Assembly: GCA_036365455.1 (NCBI GenBank)
Contig: JAWQUS010000020.1
Coordinates: forward strand, 6,297,001 to 6,361,000
Source: Macrosoma leucophasiata
Taxonomy: Eukaryota > Arthropoda > Insecta > Lepidoptera > Hedylidae
DNA: 64,000 nt
Reading direction: 5' to 3'
Part shown: positions 33,826-46,800 of the stretch, piece after piece
Position numbering within the stretch: the stretch's first letter is position 1
How the letters are laid out: every line of letters starts with the position of its first letter
Program-made: the position numbers and the translations under genes
The notes under the pieces: model-generated
The model's input: only the letters and a program-made list of their open reading frames with translations
What the model was told of the DNA's origin: nothing
The model's database searches: none

Positions 33826-34084
33826 TGTTTTTTGATTATATAGTACTTGGAGAAAAAAAAGTAATTGTTTCTTAATACTAACGAAATCGATTGATCCCAA
33901 GCGTCGGCCGTATCGCCGCCATGTTGAACATAGTTTAAAATGATAAAATCGTTTGAATTAAATGTGGTTGTAACTCTAAAATATATTCTTGAATATATTA
34001 ATTGTATTTTTTTTGGATTCTTCTTCAATTTACCCATTTTTTGAGAATATGTACGAACCAGAGCCGAGCTTGCAATATCTCCTT
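33610..34084 (+). mobile_element. MITE-TA, complete 475-bp copy
   Basis: Terminal inverted repeats AAGGAGATGTTGCAA and TTGCAATATCTCCTT differ at one position, and TA dinucleotides flank both ends (33608-33609, 34085-34086). A TA target duplication fits Tc1/mariner-type non-autonomous elements. There is no transposase frame; the open stretch on the minus strand is chance. Confidence 0.85.
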
Positions 34085-34233
34085 TAATTAAATGGGAATT
34101 AGATACAAAATTAAGTAAAACCACTATTATTTTTTACTGAGTGGACCAATTTTCTAGATTCCTGTCGTACAGAGTTTGTTGCTGATGGTTTTTAGATAGT
34201 TATTGTGGTGATAGTGCACCAGGGGGTGTAAAA

Positions 34234-34398
34234 ACTGGTGGTAGAACTCCAGTGACGGAGCTCGCGGGCGTAGGCACCACCGCATTACCTACCTTATTTA
34301 CTTGCCGCTAAATGGTAGTGTTCAGCACTATCGTGTTCCAGTGAGGTGGTAATGTACGGCCCTGTAATTTCCGGCACAGAGGCATAACACCTTAGGCA
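34234..34398 (+). repeat. RepA, 5' half
   Basis: ACTGGTGGTAGAACTCCAGT to ATAACACCTTAGGC. The missing 3' part may be the piece at 34765-34842, separated by 366 bp of other DNA. Confidence 0.85.
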
Positions 34399-34764
34399 TT
34401 AATAAATTTGATTGAACTGAACTTCTGGTCTCTTGCCTCAACTTCATTGTAGGGTCAAAAATTAAAAGTAAGGAACGTAGGTTGTTCACAGTTTCCGTAT
34501 ACGCAACATTTATGCGGCAAATTGTAAATTATTATTGAAACAACCAAATACCAAGAAATCCGTAACCACAACCGTTTTGCTGATAAAGCCTCAATGAAGT
34601 AGGTAGTAAGACAACTGAAATTCCTTCGGATTATGTACGTACTTGGGGTTATTTGTCAACTCGACACAAACCTTTGGAGACACATGTGTCCAGTTGATGA
34701 AACTTGAAATCAATATGACTTATTATTTCGTAGTCTGGACACGACAATATATTGCGTTGTGTGA

Positions 34765-34842
34765 CTATAGCATGCAGTCATCGCTTAACATCCATGTGAA
34801 CTGCATGCTCGTTAGCCAATTTCGTGATATAAAAAAAATCTA
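34765..34842 (+). repeat. RepA, 3' fragment
   Basis: CTATAGCATGCAGTCATCGC to TGATATAAAAAAAATC. Confidence 0.7.
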
Positions 34843-34970
34843 AAAAATCGCGTTTCTGTACTATCCGTCGAAGCACTTCACCATTAGTTAATTTTTAAGT
34901 CGCAGTTGCTTTAAGCAAGGTAGAAAATATCAATGTAGGCGCTCATCGAAGTACCTTTATTCAGATCTTT

Positions 34971-35292
34971 TTTTTATGTTATAAACAAGCATGCAAACAA
35001 GCATGCAGTTCACATTGATGTTAGGTGATGTCTGCATCAGGCGTAGGCACCACCGCATTACCTAATATACTTGCCGCTAAATGGTAGTGTTCAGCACCAT
35101 CGTGCTCCGGTCAGGTGGTAATGTACGGCCCTGTAATTTCCAGCACAGAGGCTTAACACCTTAGGCCTCAGGAGTGGTAACGCATCTGCATTTTGACCTT
35201 GGTCTTCATTTGGGTGTCTATAGGCTGCAGTCAGCACTTAACATCAATGTGAACTGCATGCTAGTTTGCCAGTTCCATTCAATAAAAAAAAG
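34971..35292. repeat. RepA pair in inverted arrangement
   Basis: A minus-strand tail piece (34971-35037, with a doubled AACAAGCATGC) is joined to a plus-strand copy lacking the hairpin end (35038-35292). Confidence 0.8.
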
Positions 35293-35309
35293 TAATTAGG
35301 CGGCACGTC

Positions 35310-35400
35310 TCGAGAGGTCCCTAATCTACTTCACCAGGAAATTGGCGAGCGAAGAGGGCGCTCTTAGCCTAAATTAAGTTAGCAAACTGACTAAGGGAGA
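35310..35400. repeat. Short shared repeat P
   Basis: CTTCACCAGGAAATTGGCGA and AGGGCGCTCTTAGCC resemble 11655-11700 (CACCGGGCAATCGACGAGCG) and, inverted, 42035-42070. Confidence 0.45.
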
Positions 35401-35670
35401 CCCCTGTGGGACCGAACCTCGACTTAGGGCGTCGCGCAGAGACACATAAGACATATGCGATTAGGGATGGTGGTATTTTTTTGTGTTATGACTATGCTCA
35501 GTAGCGTACCCAGTCATTACACAAAAAATGCTGTATCATGATTGTAAAGCAGTTAATAAAGGAATTTTGCGTCACAAAATAAATTCTGGTAATATGCTTA
35601 TTCATTCCGATTTTCGAAATTAAGAAAATTTTTATATTTGTGTTTATTAATGATTCATACTCGACTACTC

Positions 35671-35954
35671 ACTGGTGGTAGAGCTCCAGTGACGGAGGTC
35701 GCGGGCGTAGGCACCACCGCATTACCTTATATACTTGCCGCTAAATGGTAGTGTTCAGCACTATCGTGTTCCGGCAGGTGGTAATGTACGGCCCTGTAAT
35801 TTCCGGCACAGAGGCATAACACCTTAGGCCTCAGGAGTGGTAACACATCTGCATTTTGACCTTGGTCTTTGTGTGGGTGTCTGTAGGCTGCAGTCATCAC
35901 TTAACATCAATGTGAACTGCATGCTTGTTTGCCACTTCCATTACATAAAAAAAA
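35671..35954 (+). repeat. RepA, full-length copy
   Basis: ACTGGTGGTAGAGCTCCAGT to CATTACATAAAAAAAAC; one of the most intact copies. Confidence 0.9.
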
Positions 35955-36009
35955 CTACAAAAAAAAAAATTTAATAATAAGCATTACATTTTGTATTTTA
36001 CTTAATTTA

Positions 36010-36215
36010 CCGACTGAAAAATAAAAAAAGGCATGCCTGGATTGTTGGGGCGTGCAGGAAAAATGACAAATGAGCGAATGACTAAATAATACATGTGAAT
36101 GTAGATGATTGCAGTAACCCAGGAAACAGTCTTAGGAATTGGCGAAAATATGAAGAGAATGTAGAACAAGTAAGGGTGGTGTGTAACGATCTGGATATTT
36201 GGCACTTAACATAAG
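36010..36215 (+). pseudogene. LINE reverse transcriptase relic
   Basis: AATGAGCGAATGACTAAATA and GGATATTTGGCACT match, on the plus strand, the C-terminal LINE region seen on the minus strand at 2985-3371. The frame is not maintained. Confidence 0.5.
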
Positions 36216-36231
36216 CTTCATCTTCACTGAG

Positions 36232-36502
36232 CATAGAGCAACACCGGAGGGGAGTAGCCATATGCAGGCTTTCCCCTATCAAAGTACAAGCCCAAATGGG
36301 CCTATAACTGTCGCCTAGATGTTTAAACGTGTGCGTGTAATTGTTTCTGTATTTTTTTAAAGTCAAGGTGTGAGTTTCGTAGTAATAGACTATTTTAGTA
36401 GTGTGCGTGTGTGTCGCACGCATTTCCCCCTGCAAAAAATGACAGACTGTTTTGCATCGGTAATAAACGCTATCTCCTCTCGGTGGCCCGTGTTGCTTTA
36501 TG
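36232..36502. mobile_element. hAT-like MITE, copy E5
   Basis: Ends CATAGAGCAACACCGG and GTTGCTTTATG with an exact 8-bp target-site duplication TCACTGAG (36224-36231 and 36503-36510). Confidence 0.92.
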
Positions 36503-36519
36503 TCACTGAGTGACATAGG

Positions 36520-37530
36520 TGAAAAATAGGGTTCCCTAATAAAAATGCAATAGCGTGACCCAAGGTGTGGCAAAATTAATTATAACAAAATTTTATTATT
36601 TCCTAGTGATGAAATTATGAATTAAGAATCTTAAATCTTGAATCATATGCCCCGATAACAAAAGTAGGCGTCCGCGTGTACGAAGTCGCGGGCAAAAGCT
36701 GGTACCTATTCTATAAAGCGATTAATCAATTAAGAAATTAATGATAACTTCTTATGTTCCTTTGATTTAATGAATGTAATTAATTTATTAAATAACTACC
36801 TACTTTAATTTGTCATCCAAAGTTTATATAGGTATAACTTATGGCCAGATTATTGAATGATATTAGGTATCTTTATTTTTCTTTTGTAAGTTTTTCATAT
36901 GAGATAAACATGTCTACGGTGGATGTGATATCCATGATAAATGAAAGCTTTCAAACGGAATAGAAAAGGTAAAAAGATTTTTCGGAATTTCACCCCTGAA
37001 ATAAAAGGCTGATGTGGGAGGTTGATCTAAAAATCACCTCCCGAGATTGTTAAACATAGGGCTATGAAAATAGTACAACGGTGGTTGACAATTGTATGAA
37101 AAAGTTAAGGCAAAAGTCATAATCGTGCAGTCTACGCGGGCGAAGCCATGGTTTAGCTACCTACTTCGTTACAATACATTAATTTATTTAATAATCAAAT
37201 TAATTAAATAAATTTTTATTAATTAATAATTAATTAATAAAATATTCGCAATACGCAATATATGGTACTCCATAAATTTGCAAGTGACCTTAATGGTTCC
37301 TTAATGGATTTGAAATTATGTAAATACATTTTAATTGAATTTACCAGGCAATTCATTAAAAAATTGGACTTTATTCCTCGTAAATCGTTACTAACGGTTA
37401 TATTATTACCAAAATTCCACGTCACAATGCGTCACATATCTTACCATACGTCTACTGGGGCCTTTCTATGAGTGAACATAATCCAATCCGGAATTCCTCC
37501 AATCAGGTGATTTTACATTATGTATCGCAT
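36520..37530. other. No gene; AT-rich, two repeat scraps
   Basis: Short K-type scraps are present at 36670-36705 (GAAGTCGCGGGCAAAAGCTG) and 37128-37158. The 37185-37245 stretch is nearly pure A/T with TTAATTAA palindromes. Confidence 0.45.
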
Positions 37531-37534
37531 TCAT

Positions 37535-37620
37535 TGACGTCACTAGACCGCGGTTTCAAACTAAGTGCTAACTGAGTCAGAATATCTGACTTATATGCGA
37601 ATGTAATTGTTCGGATCAGT
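37535..37620 (+). promoter_or_regulatory. Candidate core promoter of the IP3 3-kinase gene
   Basis: Contains a CRE-type TGACGTCA (37535-37542), an AP-1-type TGAGTCA (37573-37579), a TATA-like TTATATG (37591-37597), and an arthropod initiator TCAGT (37616-37620) about 25 bp after it. The first ATG of the proposed coding exon is 112 bp downstream. The spacing is right for a TATA/Inr promoter; the assignment is inference. Confidence 0.45.
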
Positions 37621-37731
37621 CAGTGTTGTCCATATTGTCGTTGTGTCTGTTGACTCCGCTGTGTGACGCTTCAGTCGTGTGACGTAACGTGCGAAATTTG
37701 TGTCAATATTGTTTTGAAGTGATCGTACACG

Positions 37732-37812
37732 ATGTTGTCTGGAGATATATGTTTTTCTATCAAGGATTTTATGGATGTGGTCTATTGTGCTTATGTGAAC
37801 CGTAAGTCAAAG
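37732..37812 (+). CDS. IP3K: IP3K exon 1 (proposed)
   Basis: ATG at 37732 opens 27 codons ('[20 protein letters not shown]' ...) up to AAG|GTAGGT. The phase (0) fits exon 2, giving a basic '[14 protein letters not shown]' junction. An alternative donor C|GTAAGT at 37802 would break the frame. No homology supports these residues, so the exon rests on phase, promoter proximity and donor strength. Confidence 0.5.
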
Positions 37813-40800
37813 GTAGGTGATCCAAATTTGTGTTAGGGTTATAGTATTCTAATTTGCTCATTGCTATATAGCATTAATATTAGTGTATTTATAAGTGACT
37901 TAAAAAAGGTTATCTTTGCGATCGCTAACGTGTCTTACAACAAAAAAAATTGTTAGTTTTGTCATGATTTTATGTAGGTGATCGAAATATTATTCATTTA
38001 GATAAGTTGTATTTATAATAACCCGCAAATATATCTATGTACCTATAAGGAAAATTTGTGCCAATTATTCTACTGTTTTCGGTCTAGTCAAGTTATTTCA
38101 ATCATGTCTGCTAAATAATTATATAATCAAACCATTCAAATTCGTATTTTTCCTAATGTTTTATGTTAAATATTGAACTACCCTCTCAATATAATGTTGT
38201 ATATAATAAAATGTTGTTTTGTAAATTCTTTAGATAAGTTAGTATGGAGTCAAAAATTAAGTGAATAAAAGGCCTGGTACAATTGTAGCATCTGGACATA
38301 GTTTTCTTTCACATAGGTACCGATAGCGGTTATGGAGGTAGTTTGTCCCATGACTATTCCGGTGAAAATTTGATATTCGTTTTAGTATGACATTATAAAT
38401 GTAAAGTCAAATAGGTATCAACCAGCCAACACCACCAAACACTTTTTCTTCTAGAAATAGTCTATGAAAATCTAAACAGTTCCCATATACCTAGGTAACA
38501 GTGATTCTATATGGAATATATTATATATATTATTACCCGCATAGGTATGCACGTAACCATGATCATAACTTCATTACTAATGTTTTAAGGCCTGTATAAA
38601 ATAAACTAATCACATCAATCTTTAAAGGTTCCACTGATAATTTCCAATAGGAACAAACCTAATATTTTCTGAACCAGATAACAAATCTGAGATGTCAAGA
38701 TTAGAAGTAGCCTGATTTCATTAAGCTACTAAGCAGTTGGAATCCATCAGATTGTCAACCTCAAACTAGCACCTGCACATTTTATTTATTTTTGATTTGG
38801 TGATTTCTTTTCAAACTCGACAGACAGACTAACTTATCTCAGTAATAGCTCATTCAAGCAACGATCTAGGACTAAGCTTTTAATAGTTTTAATGCCTTTT
38901 GTTTGGACAACGAACGAAGGACCAAAATTATCCACTTGAACCGCATGCTTGTTTATCACCATCGTGTTATAAAAAAGGTGATTTTATAAGAATTTTATTT
39001 TGGACAAATCTGCAAGAAATATTTTAGATTTTTTTACCGAGCAACAGTGCATTGTAATCACAATAACAATACGGCGTCACTGCGACTGGCCCCGGGGAAG
39101 CTACATAATATCTCTATTATTATTATAATAAGCTAACGCATTCTCTAGTAAAACGTAGATATGATTCATATCTTCATGGAATTGGAAGCAGATATTGTAC
39201 GATTGTCCTTGTGTAATTGTGTATGCTGTAATTACGAAAGCTTAACAAATGAATGTTGTCGGCGAAATAATGTCACCTGAAGTTACAATCGAAGAAATTA
39301 GACTACTACTGTCTGGGGTGCGACCGCCTATCGACATTGCTATTGTCGTTGTCATTGCTGTCAAATTTTCATGTCGAAATGTCGATAGGCGGTCGCACGC
39401 CTGATCGTAACGCCACCTATAGACCACTCTTATGCACACAACTTTCATCGAAATCAGTCGTAGGTACTACCTTATTACGTAATATATCTGACGCCAAATG
39501 GTAATGTATGCCCTCGTCATAACTGTCACAGCGGCAAAAAACTTGGGCATCAATAAGTGGCAATATATTTATGTGCATTTTAACCTCCAGTTTTAGTGGT
39601 GGTGCCAGTATGCTTCAATATTCACTTACGATGATGTATACATGCTTGTCGTCAACTATCATGACATAAAAAAGAGTAATTTTAATGAAAGATGGTTTGG
39701 AGTCGATAGGTTAGTTTATAAATAGTCAACGATATTTCCTTATCTTAAAACGATTGTCATACAACTATGTTGCCATGGAATCTGCGTTAACTCTGAAAAC
39801 ATAGTTTTAAAATATGACAATGTACCTATTACTTATTCAGTTGCAAATGTTAAGCACGTGCTTTTGTAGGTGTATCTTTCAAGTGGTTTTGGTTGTATTG
39901 TACGTGACGTGTACCACGACTGGTATGAATGGAATATATTGATGTATTCTAAGGTTCCTTCGAGCGCTACATTCATTGAAATAAAACTATTTTTACGAAT
40001 TTATTTCGCGTATTTTATATTTAAAATATTTTAAAAATATTAAATGCATGCAGCATTTAATTCAGCCTGCCCCTTTAGGCGGATACAGGCGTGGTCATCA
40101 TCATCATTTCAGCCAAAAGACGTCCACTGCTGAACAAAGGCCTCCCCCAAAGAATGCCACAACGAACGGTCCTGGGCTGCCCTCATCCAGCGATTGCCTG
40201 CGACCTTCACCAGGTCGTCGGTCCATCTTGAACAAGCGTGGCGTTACTTTATTATTTCTTGCATCAATCAATTCAATTGAAATGTTTTCTTTTTCAGCAA
40301 TCAGAGAGATGGAGGAAGCTTCGGAACATTGTGCAATGGACGCCCTTCTTTCAAACTTACAAGAAGCAAAGGTACCCTTGGATCCAGTTGGCTGGACACC
40401 AAGGAAACTTCAAGGCTGGACCTGATCAAGGCACGATACTGAAAAAGTTGAGTCAACAAGAAGAAAGGTGTTTCCAGGTATGAACATGGAATTATTTAAC
40501 TCAACGTGATTTGCACATCTTAATATTCCTCAAATAAAATCCAATGTACAAACAGCAAATTTAAGCATTCTGTTTCTAAATTGATTTCGTAAAATTGTAT
40601 GTTACTGCAGGAAAAATACTTGTGCAAATTACTTAAATGCAAAACATAATTAATTCAAGTTCTTATATTCGTAAACAGCTGTTTAATTTTGTTGTTAATA
40701 GAACTGTTTTATTGATTCAATAATTGAATTCAACTTTCTGATACAATTGCCAGTCATGGAGTGTAATTTAAGTTGAAACCAAGAAAATACTAGTTTTTGA

Positions 40801-43800
40801 TGAGGAATGGTAGCTGTTATGATACACAAAATGTTCATAGTTATGATTATATTTTAAAACTTTATTTATTAAAACCGATTCAATTTAAAATTGTACATGA
40901 AAATAAACAGTTTATTTTATTTGAGAATCAACTATTAATCAAAGTCTTATTTTATTTTCAATAAATAAACCTTCACCTATTGAATGATATCAAAATCTAT
41001 CACGAAATTTTGTAAACGATAAAATCAATATAACAATATCTTTATATAATAATATCATCTTTATATAACAATATCTGTATATATTTGAATTCATAAAATT
41101 ATCATTTACAATAGCCTAATAAATCATATGAATATTTATGGATAAACAACTGAACCAATCAGATGCATCGGTTGAATTCTCAAAAAAGTTAATTGTGAGT
41201 TTTGTTTTAAAAAAATTAAAATTGAAATCACAGTAATGATGACGTGCGTAAATGTAATTAAAACTCAATATTAATGTTAGACGTGATGGTTATACCTATT
41301 AGCGCATTTTTTTATGTTGAACATTAATGTTGAAGGAAAATGAATATTTTGTTACGTATCGGCTTTTTTACTCGCGATATAGTAATGTGATCATTATTTT
41401 ACATCATTATACAATCTAACGGTGACGCGACAACTGCGGAATGACTGAGATTAATTAATAATTCTACTCAAAAACCCAGCGTGACGTTGTGGTTATATTT
41501 TCCCGTCGTGAATTTCGTCCATGTCTCGTATGCAGTTAAGGAATAACCTATTTAATGTAACACTGGTCTTCCTCTTCTACGCAGACGGGTAAAGAAAACC
41601 ATTAAACATGTCTGAGAACTTGTCAAATACGAATTGATATGATAAGATATTGCGAGTGAGGAAATATCTGCATATTGAGACATTTAAAGAACTAGTGTCT
41701 TCTTTAGCTCAATAAAGCGTTCTTAATCCTCGGATATTAAAATTCACGACTTCATATAGCTATAGCGTCCTTTTTTAAAATTTCCTTTTAAATTATTAAA
41801 TAAGGCAAACATTTTATTCAAAGCACATTATTGATTGACCGTTTTAAAATAAAATCCTGCCAAATTATTTGAAATAAAGATTACAGAAATAGTTGCTGGA
41901 TAAATTAAAATAATAAATTCACTGTATGAATTCGATCAGCAAGAAATAGCTCGTTTTGAAGATAAATAATCCTTTATCTCAGCTCATGTTTACACACGAG
42001 ATAAATTCAACGTACGCTGTTAGCTTAAGAGCATATTGCGCTCGATTGCCCGGTGAAGAAGGCTCAGGCCGTTTCGAGATGAGTCGCCTACGTTCGTCGA
42101 GTAAAAAAAAGGTTATTCATAAAGATCGAATTAATCCACCAACAACTCAATTATTATGTTCAGAGCAACTACATTAACATTTTATTACACTTCGTGCTTC
42201 TTAAAAAGACGTCAGTCACTTCGCACTACGCCAATGCATTTTAATTTAATACGTTGTCTATAATAATGGCATATCTAGTGTTAACGACCGTGTCGTAATA
42301 AGTATATTAACTGAACATTAATTGCGAAAAACATTTAGAATCATCTTATGTTACGGGGTTTCGCATTTTATTATTATATCTCATAGCGGATCCTAAAACA
42401 TTCCAACATTTCTGATGCTAATCGACTGACTGAACGAGCAATAAAATTTAGTAGGAATATTCCAGTTACCTATAATGAATTGAAGATTCATATTTCTAAA
42501 ATGTTCAACATCTTCAACATATTACAAATGTGTCTTATCATCGATAAACTTTGAAATTTACACTCCATTTGAACTAAAAGTAAAAAAATATGATATCGTT
42601 CATAGGATCATATCTATGCCTTAAATTAGTCATTTAAATCTTCCTCTACGAACAAATCAGTCTCTTCAAACTCAGTTTTTGAGACTGCCGTCATCATTAG
42701 CAGATGATGTATGTGAATCACCTTTTTTAACATATCCTATTCTTAATAATCTTGCGTTCAAATTTTCTCAATTTCTCGATTCTCGAAAGATTCTTTTGAA
42801 TTAATCATGTCTTTCATCAACAGTCCTTTAAATTGGCCGCTATCACCTATTTGTCTTTGTTGCATCATTCCTGTTCCTTTTCTATAAAATCAGAGTGATT
42901 AATCCCTGAATCATCTCAATCGTCTTACACGATTTCGGTATTTTTCGATAATTTGTGACCTACTTCATTAAACCTGGCTATCATTTATGGATTTCCTTAG
43001 TCCTCACGACCTAGGTAGGTTTCCACAGATGTCACGACCAATAACATTTACCTGTTTAGAATTTTCATGTCATCTACGAGGTTAGCGTTAATTATTATTT
43101 CCATAAGCACAAATAACAATTGGGTAGATTTTTCAATAATGTAAGAATTTTCGCCTGAAATTTGGACAAACTTATTATTTTCGATATAAGTTTACGTGCC
43201 CAAAAAAATACTATTGTAATTTTTATCATTTATATATACATTGATAAATTACGATGACGTAAGTATATTGGGTTTTTACAAAGTAATATTTTTAGGAACC
43301 GTCAATATTATTGTAAAAATATCCTTCCTGTAAAATTGAATTTATTGGTTTGTTTTATTTTGGTAATTGTGTGACACATGACTTCACAAATAATAGAGAT
43401 TTGGGACTTCCCAAAAACGTTTATAAACTTATTGGTAGTAGCAGATAATTTGGTGATGTCTTAAACGCATTCGCGTACAATCACAATCTGTTAAATTCTA
43501 ATTATTGTTACTGTACAGGTTAAAATAATAAATAACTTTGGACTGAAGGATTCTTTTGTTGTCCGTCCGTCTGTCTGTTAAGACCCTTTTTTCACACGAT
43601 CACGTTTATTTTTAATATTTCATACTAGACTAATACTTGGATGGAACGTAATTTATTGTTATCAAATTTAAAAATTACCGTTAGCAAACAAAGATTATTT
43701 AAAAAAAAATCTAATTATCAACCTACATGTACATCTACATCTATTTTTTTTTATTGTAGTTATCATCGACAAGTAACAGATGAGAGTTAATTTTTATATT

Positions 43801-46800
43801 ATGTACTATACCTCAGACTAACTTACATGAATTATATGTCAGGATCGAATTTTATGGAATGTTCTCTTCAAATCACTTTATATTCGGAACGTGATACTTT
43901 GCATCGATCGCGATTTCATTTGACGTCAATTGACAGTTGCTTACTTTCGCATTTGCACATGTACACGTATGACGCACTTAAAAAAAACAGAAATACAAAT
44001 TGTAAAAAGATAAATTATTTTAAAATCCAGTTATGTTGTGCAAAACATTCGTTTACCGCTATAACAAGCTGTTTCTGATCGTATCTTTGATATACATGAC
44101 AAGTACTTACATAAAAATTTGTTTTTAGTCAAAATCACTTACTGATATCTGTTGATTTATTAAAAGATATGGGAGAAAAATTTGGCAATAAATAAACTTC
44201 AAGCTGTCGTTTGTGCTTGCTGCTTGCCTTTAGTTATTGCCTTTATTTAAAAAATCTGGTAAAGTAAGTCTATCTCGAGTCGAATCGTCTAGTTACTCAC
44301 GTCGATTAAATATATATATATATATATATATAACTTTATTTATAAATAGTTGTTGTTTTTTCGTTTTTACACTTCAACAGTATGGTATCGATGGTAGTAT
44401 TGATTTGCACAATATTTGGTGCATAGAAAACTGTATAAAATACTAAATTTGATATTTGCTGTGACATATCTCTTCTTTACTTTGATGTTGATCGAATGCT
44501 TTGTTTAGGGCAAATAGTAGAATAAATAGCTTTAGTACCGGTTTTCTCACACAAATATATACAAAGTTGGTAAGAATAACCAGTTTTGAAAGCCTTCCTT
44601 AACAAACATTAAATTTCATTTCGTTTTTATTGGCTGCTTTTTATGATCAATTCATTTTTTTATTGAATTAAATTCTTATTATGTTCAGGCATAAACGATA
44701 TTTATTAAATATGTACTTACTTATGCGACGAAGGACACATATGAACAATCGTTCATAGTGCCATTAAAGAATTGACGTCAGTGTGGGAACAGATAGTAAT
44801 TATCTTGTTTTTACTTTCATTTCACGTCTTTAATTGGCACATTATTACTATCTAATTACATGAATGAAAAAACGTTGTTTCGTTCCAAATATAAATGTAT
44901 GAACGGTTTAATTAGACCAGTTTACAAAACCGCCAGCTTACAGTGATTTGATGAACTTAAAAAATCTAAAATATTCTAATAAATATGAAAGTAAATTTGT
45001 CTGTGTGTTACGTTTTCCTATGCCAAGTCTTGGGGTGAGATTAACAGACCACATTACGACTTTAGTTTCAGTAAATTACGCTTAGAACTATCAAAACTCA
45101 TACCTACTGTACTGATAGTTCTAAGCTTAGTTTGCTGAAAGTAAAGACGTAGTGCGATCTGTAAATTTCACCCTTGAGGCGATTGTAATTTAACTTGAAG
45201 GTAAACCCTGACAAAGATCATTAGTTAGATACTTTCCGTATGGGAACCAAACAGCACGCAAATTAAGTCTGCTGCTGCTATGCTGCTGTTGAAGTATTTA
45301 TTTGTAAACATACTAGGCCTTTCTATTTTAATTTTATTAATGTTTAGTATCACATATTAGCTAGATTTAAAAATATCACTTAGGTACTCAATCTGTTTCA
45401 GTTTAACGGCTGGATATTTGTTAAAAAGTTTTTTTTTCTTTTCCAGTTGCTGATGAAAGACATCTTGCGACCGTTTGTACCTGAATACAAGGGTCAAGTC
45501 ACCTGTGAAGATGGAGAACGTATCCTTTTCTTATATAAAAGAAATATTTCTGCAAATAATGTACCTATTCGCAAAAACGTCGTTTGCGTTTCTCACAATA
45601 TCATGAACTAATTTTTTTAACTTACATTTTAAATGATTATTAAAATTTGTAAGCCCCTAATCTGCGGATATATACAGAACAATATCAGACAATTAAAGTA
45701 TGAAGTCGCAAGCGACAATCAAGTTTTTGAAATTTATTGTATTTTTTGATGTTATTGAATTTAATTGTAGCAAATGACTTGTTTTATGTTAGAATTCTAC
45801 TTGGTATGTAAAAAATTAACACGCCTAGTCCCTAACAGCGCAGGACAGACAGACAGGATAGAGATCACTCTCTTACAAATATGCTGATTCCAGCGACCCT
45901 GATCCCACTTGGTCGTCATGCCAAAAGATATCTTCAATTTATTACATTTTCGTATCAAATATCCAATTAAATACTCAGTCAATTAATCACAAATTTCGAC
46001 CGAAATTAGTTTAAATAAAACAAAAATTAATTACTGTCCTCATTTTCGTTTGAGATATTTCTTGGGAAACTGCTAAAGCAAGCACATTAAGGTTATCTTT
46101 GACAGCTCAATTTCTTATTTTTTTTTACTTATAGAAGGTATAATCACTCACATCAAATGAGATTCCTTAATTCAACTTCACCACAGTATACTTACAACTC
46201 CAAGATCTCCTGAGCGATTTTGACTGTCCGTGTGTCATGGACTGCAAGATTGGAGTCAGGACCTACCTGGAGGAAGAATTAGCAAAAGCGAAAGAAAAGA
46301 CCAAATTAAGAAAAGTGAGTACGCAATTTTTTATTATAATATTTTTTTATTCTGTACTAGCTGTTCCTCCTAAAACTTCACATGAGTTCTTATGTTATGA
46401 TGTAAAAATAGCCTGCATTCTTTTTTGGGGTTTCAAAATAGTTTCATGGTAAACATCACACATGCAAAAGTGACGAATTAACACACACCATTTTTTTTGA
46501 AGTCTTATAGAAACTTAAGAAACGCTCTCTTTTACATCCAATGCGCTAAGATACACTTTAAAAATAAAACTGAAATAAATAATTTAAATATTAATAAAAT
46601 CATTAAGATCACAAAAGTTCATTTAAAATTATTCGTCACATCGAAATAAAATAAAAAAGGAGCATTAAAAAAAACATGAATGAATTTGTGCCACATTCAG
46701 AAAGTGGATTTATTTCATAAGTTCATTATATTTCAAACGAAAAGACAGAAAAAAGGAAATGGAAATAAAAGAACCATTAATAATATTATATTAAACCAGA

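Larger units (their letters stand above)
37813..40297 (+). other. IP3K intron 1
   Basis: About 2.5 kb. Holds a RepA tail scrap (38935), a perfect 21-bp-arm hairpin (39318-39398), a diverged RepA (39455-39672) and an RTE-like C-terminus relic (40109-40229) only ~70 bp before the exon 2 acceptor. The remaining stretches show nothing recognisable. Confidence 0.55.

Noticed and set aside
33744..34124. A 126-codon minus-strand open frame
   Set aside because: It coincides with the complete MITE-TA and has no transposase motif; it is broken in the copy at 16366-16848.
36082..36573. A 163-codon minus-strand open frame
   Set aside because: It runs across a hAT-like MITE and a LINE relic; its boundaries do not match a gene and the MITE ends with target duplication explain the sequence.
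40048..40425. A 125-codon plus-strand open frame overlapping IP3K exon 2
   Set aside because: It reads antisense through an RTE relic and then through exon 2 in the wrong frame; the conserved IP3K frame is the other one.
44312..44332. (TA)n tract as a regulatory element
   Set aside because: Plain dinucleotide microsatellite in a large AT-rich intron.
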